Part shown: piece after piece, positions 25,700 through 32,194 of the stretch
How positions within the stretch are numbered: position 1 is the stretch's first letter
How the letters are laid out: each line of letters begins with the position of its first letter
Assembly (NCBI GenBank): GCA_903864265.1
Contig: CAIPFN010000239.1
Coordinates: 1 to 35,413, forward strand
DNA length: 35,413 bases
Direction: 5' to 3'
Origin: an uncultured Bacteroidales bacterium
Lineage (GTDB): Bacteria; Bacteroidota; Bacteroidia; Bacteroidales; UBA4417
Made by a program: the position numbers and the translations under genes
Notes under the pieces: model-generated
The model's input: the letters and a program-made list of their open reading frames with translations, nothing else
Databases searched by the model: none
What the model was told of the DNA's origin: nothing

Positions 25700-28600
25700 C
25701 TATTTGAATGCTTTTTCCAGCAGCCCGTCGCCACTGAGTTTTAGCCTGTCGAAATAGGTTGGAACTTCCCTGCCCATAAGTTTGTCGACATAAATTTTAG
25801 CCAGGTACTGCCCTAGCATAAATCCCTGTCCGCGGAACCCGACAAAGAGCCCCAGGTCAGGATCAAGTATCATACGCGGTTCCACATAATAACCGGCCCA
25901 TACAGCCTGGAAACCTACCGATGAAAGCTGAGGCAGCCAATCGACAAATACCTCGGAGACAATCTCCAGGAATTCCTTCGAATTGACCTTCAGATTTTTG
26001 TCCGTTTCCATGGGTTCCACCTGTGGCGAAGCACAGCCGATAATCTGCCCGGTTTCGCCTAACTGCTGACCGTAAACCGCTGTAAAGCCTTTGTATTTAC
26101 GCCTGTCGATAAGCATATCGAGCGGTTGCCCGTTGATGCCCATATTGGGTAAACGCCGGGTAATGAAAGCCTGGTGTTTCACCGGGTAAAGACCTGTTTC
26201 AATGCCCAGCTGTTTCGAAAACTTCTCTGCTTCCGGCCCCAGCGAGTTTACAAAATGCGGGGTATGAAATTCCACATACTGCTTTTCATGATCCCGGGTC
26301 AATACAATATATTTCCCGTTCTCTTTCCGCACATCCAGCAACTGGCAGTCTTCATAGATCTTGCCCCCTTTTTCTACCCCAATGCGTCGGATCAGGTCGA
26401 TAACCCTGCCGGGAGTCGCCTGCCAGCAGTCGCGCGTGATGAGTGCGGCCTGGTAATGCCGGCCAAGGTTCGGATTGATGTTGGGCGATATTTCGCTCAG
26501 GTAATCCCTGGGATCGACCATATAGGCGTCCGACCACGAGCGCGAATCTTCCAGGGCCTGGTAGGTTGCATCGTCATGAGCAAAGTTCACATAGCGGGTC
26601 GAAAGGAAATTGATATCCCTGATCTTCTGAAGTTCCTTAAAAATTTCGCGGTTATGCGTGGCTATATCGGCTATTTCAGGCAAACTGAAAGCTGGCCGCC
26701 CTCCGGCAATATTGCGCCACGAAGCACCGCGCCCGTAGTTGATGAGCGCCGGCTTCAAACCGGCTTCAGCCATATACCGGAACAAAGCACTTCCGCCTAT
26801 CCCGCCACCGGCTATCAGGGCCTGAACCTCCACCTTGCGGACGGCTGTTTTGCTGTTGTTGATAATGATATTTTCACGCACATTCTTAGGGAATAATTCT
26901 CCCATGGCCAGTTGGTTGCTGAGAGGTCCGCGGGGCGTGGCGTCGCCAACAACACTGATGCCTTTGTTCCGCAATACCTGCTTGAGCCTGCGGATGCAAC
27001 GCTTTCCGCGGCAGGCTCCCATTCCTAAGCGGGTGGTATGTTTTATCTCGTCGACCGAAATAAATTTTCGTTCGCCTATGGTATTCACAATTTCGCCCAG
27101 GGTAACATCATCGCAATGACAAACGTACATTTCGTGCTCACGCTCATATACCGTGTTTTTCATCACCACGGGCGCCGGATAATTCTCCTTCACAATAAAC
27201 CCACGTACATCAAGCAAAGCCTCCCCATGAATGTCGAGCGATTTCACGCGGGCTATATTGGTTTTATTCGGTTTCTTCAGGATTTTTTCGATGACCCCGT
27301 TTCCCAGGATTTTTCCCTGGTTATCAACAAGGTATACTTCACTCTTTTCGTCGGCAAAATACTCTATAGGCAGAAAAAGCCAGTCTTTCTTTGGTGCATA
27401 CCCAAAAATGGCGAGTCCCGGACATTGATACACGCAATCCATGCATCCTATGCATTTGTCGAAATCGAGCTGTGGTACCGTGCTGGTCGAGGTTTTGGTT
27501 ATGGCTCCGTGAGGACAGGCAAACTCGCAGGGATTACAGGCAAAACCATAGAGACAGTCGATCTGCACAAAGGGCTTTTCGTTGAAGCGCGCTGCTGTGG
27601 GCCGGTAGGGCTCCTGAATGACACGATGCGGATGCTGTTGCGAATCTATATACTCTTTCGAAACATTCAGGTACTGATCGTAGTCGACATTCTCACCCAT
27701 ATCCTGCAAAATCTCAAAGGCTACCTGGTTGCCCCGCAACACGGCGCTGGTTCCCTCGCCTATACGTATGGCATCGCCGGCACCGTAGCAGTTGCGGCCA
27801 AAAATCTCGTTGCCCTTGATGATCAGCTGATCGTCGGCAACCAAACCGGTACAGATGTTAATGACATCTATCCCTTCAAATATTTTTTCCGTCCCCGGAA
27901 CAGCCTCAAAGTTTTTACATTCGGCTACCACGGCTCCTATAATCCCCGTATTATCTTCATTGGGCAAGGCTTTCAGCAGTATATGCGAGGTCATCACGGG
28001 TATTCCCAGGCGGCGAACCCGGTTTGCCTGCACAGGAAAACCGCCTTCCTCAGCCTGGGCTTCGATAATGGCTTTCACTTCCGCTCCCGCCTGCATCAGC
28101 TGGTAGGAAGTAAGGTATCCTATGTTTCCGGCACCTACCGTGAGAACCTTTTTCCCGAGAAGGGTCAGCTCGTTATTCATCATTTTCTGAACAACGGCGG
28201 CAGTATATACCCCGGGTAAATCATCATTTTCGAAGGTGGGCATAAAAGGCACGGCACCCGTGGCCACAACCAGGTATTCGGCATCCACATAATAGATTTC
28301 GTCGGTCAGCACATTTTTCACCGCTATCCTCCTGCCTTCGAGCAAATCCCAAACTGTGCTGTTGAGAAAAATTCCATCGTGGCTGTCGCCGGCCAGGGTC
28401 TTGGCAATATCGAATCCACGCATGCCTCCGAATTTCTTTTCTTTCTCGAAGAAGAAAAACTGGTGCGTCTGCATCAGGAACTGACCGCCTATTTTATCGT
28501 TGTTATCAATGACAATATTCTCAACCCCCTGCTTCAGCAATTCCTCGCGGCAGGCCAGCCCGGCCGGACCGGCTCCTATAATAGCCACCGTGGTCTTGTA

Positions 28601-28936
28601 AACATCAATGGGCTTCTCGGTGTCGACCCTGCGCGCTTCGGGGCTGTAATCGTGAGGAATCTCGCTCACCTCTTTTACATTGTCGACCTTGGTGATGCAG
28701 ATGCGGCGGATCTGGCCGTCGACCAGCATTTCACAGGCACCACATTTGCCTATGCCGCACTCCAGACTGCGTTCGCGGTTCGACAAACTATGACTGTGTA
28801 CCGGAAATCCCGCCTGGTGCAAGGCTGCAGCAATGGTGAAACCTTTTTCCCCGCATACACTTGTTCCTTCATATCGAAAGCTAATCTTTTCGCATACAGG
28901 TACTTCCAGAATAGGATGCTCAATAATTTTATTCAT
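25700..28936 (-). CDS. Single-chain HcnABC/SoxAB-like iron-sulfur flavoprotein amino-acid dehydrogenase
   Basis: A 1078-residue multi-cofactor protein. Order: plant-type [2Fe-2S] domain (C60, C65, C68, C80; HcnA-like); FAD/NAD pyridine nucleotide-disulfide oxidoreductase domain (from 117, VAIIGAGPAGLACRE; HcnB/SoxA-like); ferredoxin insert with C461/467/470/474 and CIGCMDCVYQCP (C495/498/501/505); BFD-like [2Fe-2S] domain (C606, C608, C642, C647); then a DAO domain from about 703 (ALIAGGGIGGSALFRYMAEAG; HcnC/SoxB-like). Known relatives are separate subunits: hydrogen cyanide synthase, opine oxidases, dye-linked proline dehydrogenases, sarcosine oxidase. An amino or imino acid is probably oxidised at the DAO FAD and electrons leave through the clusters; the substrate is unknown. 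No metabolic neighbour helps. A TAATTTTG -7 element precedes it. Confidence 0.9.
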   Translation of the reverse strand: MNKIIEHPILEVPVCEKISFRYEGTSVCGEKGFTIAAALHQAGFPVHSHSLSNRERSLECGIGKCGACEMLVDGQIRRICITKVDNVKEVSEIPHDYSPEARRVDTEKPIDVYKTTVAIIGAGPAGLACREELLKQGVENIVIDNNDKIGGQFLMQTHQFFFFEKEKKFGGMRGFDIAKTLAGDSHDGIFLNSTVWDLLEGRRIAVKNVLTDEIYYVDAEYLVVATGAVPFMPTFENDDLPGVYTAAVVQKMMNNELTLLGKKVLTVGAGNIGYLTSYQLMQAGAEVKAIIEAQAEEGGFPVQANRVRRLGIPVMTSHILLKALPNEDNTGIIGAVVAECKNFEAVPGTEKIFEGIDVINICTGLVADDQLIIKGNEIFGRNCYGAGDAIRIGEGTSAVLRGNQVAFEILQDMGENVDYDQYLNVSKEYIDSQQHPHRVIQEPYRPTAARFNEKPFVQIDCLYGFACNPCEFACPHGAITKTSTSTVPQLDFDKCIGCMDCVYQCPGLAIFGYAPKKDWLFLPIEYFADEKSEVYLVDNQGKILGNGVIEKILKKPNKTNIARVKSLDIHGEALLDVRGFIVKENYPAPVVMKNTVYEREHEMYVCHCDDVTLGEIVNTIGERKFISVDEIKHTTRLGMGACRGKRCIRRLKQVLRNKGISVVGDATPRGPLSNQLAMGELFPKNVRENIIINNSKTAVRKVEVQALIAGGGIGGSALFRYMAEAGLKPALINYGRGASWRNIAGGRPAFSLPEIADIATHNREIFKELQKIRDINFLSTRYVNFAHDDATYQALEDSRSWSDAYMVDPRDYLSEISPNINPNLGRHYQAALITRDCWQATPGRVIDLIRRIGVEKGGKIYEDCQLLDVRKENGKYIVLTRDHEKQYVEFHTPHFVNSLGPEAEKFSKQLGIETGLYPVKHQAFITRRLPNMGINGQPLDMLIDRRKYKGFTAVYGQQLGETGQIIGCASPQVEPMETDKNLKVNSKEFLEIVSEVFVDWLPQLSSVGFQAVWAGYYVEPRMILDPDLGLFVGFRGQGFMLGQYLAKIYVDKLMGREVPTYFDRLKLSGDGLLEKAFK

Positions 28937-28990
28937 GTCCGTATTGAATAGTTATGGTTGGTGGTATTCCCTTTTCAGAGAATCACGGAG

Positions 28991-28998
28991 CAAAATTA
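28991..28998 (-). promoter_or_regulatory. -7 element TAATTTTG for the iron-sulfur flavoprotein
   Basis: Minus-strand TAATTTTG fits TAnnTTTG, followed by GC, 54 nt before the ATG. The -33 element is not clear. Confidence 0.45.
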
Positions 28999-29124
28999 TA
29001 TTTTTTTATCCATCTGTTAGCCGATGAACAGGTAATTTAGAAAGAGTATTCATTGCAAGGGGACTGAATATTAAAAAGCCATTGAAACCAGATTCGCCCT
29101 GCTCAAAGTTTCATACTTTTGTGT

Positions 29125-29280
29125 AATGAACACAGGGGACAATAGCATAAAAGGCATCCGCAATTATTTCAAAACAAGGTCGGTTTTTGAAAGCATATCT
29201 GCTTGGTTTATATAAGGAGCCAGGATGACAAACCAGGAGCTAAGGAACTTTTAGCAAAGCAGGACGAGATTGAACCATGA
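29125..29280 (+). pseudogene. Possible small frameshifted gene remnant
   Basis: An ATG at 29125, 4 nt after a TACTTTTG -7-like octamer (29113-29120), opens 29 codons (MNTGDNSIKGIRNYFKTRS onward) before TAA. The next frame from about 29205 continues with YIRSQDDKPGAKELLAKQ and ends in DEIEP then TGA at 29278. The second piece reads like a genuine protein C-terminus, loosely recalling the end of flavodoxin-type reductases. A frameshift near 29205-29214 would join them to about 50 residues. Both parts are too short to identify. It lies in the 414-bp gap before the EFR1 gene, which otherwise shows nothing. Confidence 0.25.
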
Positions 29281-29350
29281 AAACAAACTATAAACCCTTT
29301 AAAACTGAAAATTGTAAGCAATCCCTTTTAGCCTGTTCCGGCCTCTCTTC

Positions 29351-30454
29351 ATGCTTAGCGACAAATCAGATCAGTTTCCTATGGAAAGTATCTATGAAAA
29401 CCTCCTGTTGATCTATTATTCAGGAACGGGCAACTCCAAAAGAGTGTCGGAATGGATACTACAGGAAGCCGGAAAACGGGGTATGAAGACGCATATAGCT
29501 TCCTTTCACCAGTTCCGACCCGACGACATTGCTGATTTCAAAGGAAAAACACTGATAGGGTTTTTCTCGGCCACGCATGGCTTCAATATGCCTCATTCCA
29601 TGCTTAAGTTTCTGTTCCGATTTAAGCTTCTAAAAGGATCGGATGTATTTATCGGGAATACAAGGGCCGGGATGAAACTCAGCAAACTGTTTCTGCCCGG
29701 GCTAAGCGGCATAGCCATGTATTTCCCGGCTTTAATCATGCTTTTCAAAGGCTACCGCATCAAAGCCATGTACCCGGTTGACCTGCCATCGAACTGGATC
29801 TCCCTGCATCCGGGAATACGCAGCAAAGTGATTGATTCCATGGTTGAGCATTATGAAACCCTTACCCGGAGATATGCTTCCAGGGTGCTCAGCGGCAAAA
29901 GTGTCTTTGCAAAATCTTTCGTGCTGCTGCCTCTCGACCTGCTGGTAGCTCCTATAGCCGTAGGGTATTATCTGGTCGGCCGCTTTATACTGGCCAAAAC
30001 CTTTATCGCCGGCAGCAGCTGTAACAACTGCGGCTTATGCATGGAACAATGTCCTACACAATCCATCATCCTCCTCCGAAACCGTCCGTACTGGAAATTT
30101 ACCTGCGAGAGCTGCATGAAATGCATGAACTATTGCCCGAAACGTGCCATTGAAACGGCACACTCCATGGTATTCCTGCTGCTGTTGGTGCTGATTGCTT
30201 TTGTTAATCCTTACCTTTCGGCCAGGGTAACGGACTGGGTGGCCAGGTGTTTAAATCATTCGGCAGTGGCTTTTGAGACAATCTGCTTTGCCTTCCAATG
30301 GTCGGTAGCCTTAATTATGTTTTATTTGGGTTACAGAGTGCTTCACTACCTGATGCGCTTCCCGAAGATGAATAAAATCATCACCTATACCACGCTTACA
30401 ACATGGAAGTTCTGGAGGAGATACCGGATTCCGGATATGTCGGCACACCCGTAG
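29351..30454 (+). CDS. EFR1-type flavodoxin/ferredoxin membrane protein
   Basis: A 367-residue redox protein. An N-terminal flavodoxin-like domain has the FMN phosphate loop YYSGTGNSKRVSEW (from 22) and FSATHGFNMP. Two [4Fe-4S] motifs follow: C224/227/230/234 (CNNCGLCMEQCP) and C252/255/258/262 (CESCMKCMNYCP). Hydrophobic segments at about 193-212, 273-288 and 312-333 suggest membrane anchoring, unlike the soluble EFR1 proteins of Firmicutes. ATG at 29381 (MESIYENLLLIYYSG) is an equally good start and places the flavodoxin motif nearer the N-terminus. It probably moves electrons between a soluble donor and a membrane acceptor. The stop TAG lies inside the first hairpin of the adjoining repeat array, so the natural C-terminus may have been altered. 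Confidence 0.85.
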   Translation: MLSDKSDQFPMESIYENLLLIYYSGTGNSKRVSEWILQEAGKRGMKTHIASFHQFRPDDIADFKGKTLIGFFSATHGFNMPHSMLKFLFRFKLLKGSDVFIGNTRAGMKLSKLFLPGLSGIAMYFPALIMLFKGYRIKAMYPVDLPSNWISLHPGIRSKVIDSMVEHYETLTRRYASRVLSGKSVFAKSFVLLPLDLLVAPIAVGYYLVGRFILAKTFIAGSSCNNCGLCMEQCPTQSIILLRNRPYWKFTCESCMKCMNYCPKRAIETAHSMVFLLLLVLIAFVNPYLSARVTDWVARCLNHSAVAFETICFAFQWSVALIMFYLGYRVLHYLMRFPKMNKIITYTTLTTWKFWRRYRIPDMSAHP

Positions 30455-31100
30455 GGGTGTCTGCACACCCGGAGGGTGCAAGGCTTTAATGCCCGAAGGG
30501 CGCAGGGTCTTACAATACCCGGAGGGGTGTCTGACACCCGGAGCGTGTCTGCACACCCGCAGGGTGTAAGGCTTTAATGCCCGAAGGGCGCAAGGTCTTG
30601 CAATACCCGGAGGGGTGTCTGACACCCGGAGGGCTAAGGGGTGTCTGCACACCCGCAGGGTGTAAGGCTTTAATGCCCGAAGGGCGCAGGGTCCTGCAAT
30701 ACCCGGAGGGGTGTCTGACACCCGGAGGGCTAAGGGGTGTCTGCACACCCGCAGGGTGTAAAGCTTTAATGCCCGAAGGGCGCAAGGTCCTGCAATACCC
30801 GGAGGGGTGTCTGACACCCGGAGGGCTAAGGGGTGTCTGCACACCCGCAGGGTGTAAGGCTTTAATGCCCAAAGGGCGCAAGGTCTTGCAATACCCGAAG
30901 GGGTGTCTGACACCTGGAGCGTGTCTGCACACCCGTAGGGTGTAAGGCTTTAATGCCCAAAGGGCGCAAGGTCTTGCAATACCCGAAGGGGTGTCTGACA
31001 CATTCGGAGGGGGTGTCTGCACACCTGGAGGGTGTAAGGCTTAAATACACTAAGTGTGCTTCATCTTGCAATACACTAAGGGGTGTCTGACACATTCGAA
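30444..31100. repeat. Array of 88/96-bp palindrome-rich tandem repeats
   Basis: Seven units, anchored on AAGGCTTTAATGCCC-like blocks at 30480, 30568, 30664, 30760, 30856, 30944 and 31036, give periods of 88, 96, 96, 96, 88 and 92 bp. The 8-bp difference is an indel in the GGAGGGCTAAGGGGTG part. Each unit is a chain of palindromes: GCCC-GAA-GGGC; GCAAG-GT-CTTGC; GGGTGTC-T-GACACCC; ACACCC-GCA-GGGTGT. Loop and stem changes preserve pairing (see findings). Long open frames on both strands (up to 200 codons) come from the repeat period and low stop density and are not taken as genes. Function unknown; candidates are a REP-like expansion, a structured RNA, or a protein-binding array. Confidence 0.93.
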
Positions 31101-31198
31101 AGGTGCAACAAAGTAAACCCGCCAGGTCGACTGCCACACATCTTTATCACATCAGGGCTTGACTGCAAACTTAAATATTCGTTTGATCAGCTGTTGTG

Positions 31199-31234
31199 CA
31201 GATTGTATGTACGTTATGTGGTTTTCGTCAGACC
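31199..31234 (+). repeat. Dispersed repeat, copy 1
   Basis: This 36-bp segment, CAGATTGTATGTACGTTATG onward to CAGACC, aligns without gaps to 35195-35230 with 29 of 36 identical bases, and similarity continues weakly upstream of both. It may be an end or insertion scar of a mobile element. Confidence 0.5.
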
Positions 31235-31241
31235 ACAAATA

Positions 31242-31278
31242 AAACCTGGCAGGTCATGCGAATGAACCTGCCAGGTTT
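31242..31278 (-). terminator. 13-bp hairpin after the tonB gene
   Basis: AAACCTGGCAGGT (31242-31254) and ACCTGCCAGGTTT (31266-31278) form a perfect 13-bp stem around an 11-nt loop, 40 bp past the tonB stop, with TTTTATTTG after it on the minus strand. It probably ends the VIT-VWA/tonB transcript. A decayed arm (AAACCCGCCAGGTCGACTGCC) occurs at about 31115-31135. Confidence 0.6.
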
Positions 31279-31318
31279 ATGGTTTATGGCCAGGAGTGAA
31301 GGGCCCGGAACAAAGCAG

Positions 31319-32116
31319 CTAGCTTTGAAGTTTAAACACAACAGGCATTATAAAAAGTACGCGTACGGCTTTCCCGTTCTGCTTTCCGGGATGCCACTGA
31401 GGCATCATTTTCACGACCCTCGATGCTTCTGCATCGCATGTACCTCCTATGCCTCTCAGAATTTTTACATCCGTTATATTCCCTTTGGAGTCGACCACAA
31501 ACTGAACATAAACGGTTCCCTGTATGCCTGTTTCCGCATCCTGCTGCGGATATACCATGTTTTCGGCCAGGAATTTCTGCCTCAACGCATCTCCCCCCGG
31601 ATAGGATGGCATTTCTTCAACTATGGTAAAAATCTCCTTTTGTGCTTCAGGTATATCCATTACCTCGCCTTTTTTTTCAATAACGGCTTCCACAGGCACA
31701 TCCACCGGAACATTTGCCGTCAACTGGTTCAGATCGTCCTGGCTTGGAAGACCATCTTCCTCGCTTACGGCATCCACAGTTACTTCGGGGGCAACAAATC
31801 TGATTCGGTTATCGATATCGCTTATGGGCGGAAGAGCCGGCGGTGTCACAACGTCATCGCGTGAGTCAGGTTCAGGCATGATAACCGTAGTGCCATCACC
31901 CTCAAAGTGCCTGACAATGGTTCGTAAGTAATATCCTGATACCAGGGGGTATGCCAGCCCGGCCATCAGAATTGCGATAGAAATCAGCAAAGCCCGGGTA
32001 AGATGCTTATTATACATCTTGCGTAATAGGTATGCTCCATATGCTTTATTCCTGTGCTCAAAGATAATTTCATCCATCTGAGCGATGACATCTTCCTGCT
32101 TTTTCATGGTTTTCAT
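31319..32116 (-). CDS. TonB family energy transducer
   Basis: A 265-residue inner-membrane TonB protein that passes proton-motive-force energy from ExbBD to outer-membrane transporters. The start at 32116 gives MKTMKKQEDVIAQMD and then the Bacteroidota TonB N-terminal signature FEHRNKAYGAYLLRK; a 24-residue extension upstream is not supported. A transmembrane helix spans about 42-62, a Pro/Glu/Asp-rich periplasmic linker follows, and the TonB C-terminal domain runs from about 165 (FTIVEEMPSYPGGD to VVFKLQS). That domain is about three-quarters identical by eye to the one in the anti-sigma fusion at 5850. No exbB/exbD is in the window. It follows the VIT-VWA-TonB gene by 78 bp and is probably in its operon. 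Confidence 0.93.
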   Translation of the reverse strand: MKTMKKQEDVIAQMDEIIFEHRNKAYGAYLLRKMYNKHLTRALLISIAILMAGLAYPLVSGYYLRTIVRHFEGDGTTVIMPEPDSRDDVVTPPALPPISDIDNRIRFVAPEVTVDAVSEEDGLPSQDDLNQLTANVPVDVPVEAVIEKKGEVMDIPEAQKEIFTIVEEMPSYPGGDALRQKFLAENMVYPQQDAETGIQGTVYVQFVVDSKGNITDVKILRGIGGTCDAEASRVVKMMPQWHPGKQNGKAVRVLFIMPVVFKLQS

Positions 32117-32194
32117 TTTTAAGTGGTGGATAATTATATGGATTGAATTGTTAAGGCAAGTTTCAGTATACTTCGGATGCCCTGGCACTTGCGT

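Noticed and set aside
27038-28219. 393-codon plus-strand ORF opposite the iron-sulfur flavoprotein
   Set aside because: It is antisense to a gene with all cofactor motifs in frame; no domain or start context.
29277-29409. 44-codon ORF starting MKTNYKPFKTEN
   Set aside because: It overlaps the start of the EFR1 gene in another frame and has no protein-like features.
30444-31100. CRISPR array
   Set aside because: Units are 88-96 bp with no alternation of constant repeat and unique spacer; the whole unit is repeated, and no cas gene is nearby.
30311-31137. Open frames of 91-200 codons on both strands across the repeat array
   Set aside because: They come from the repeat period (96 is a multiple of 3) and lack of stops in GC-rich repeats; frames exist on both strands, change register at 88-bp units, and have no signal, domain or start context.
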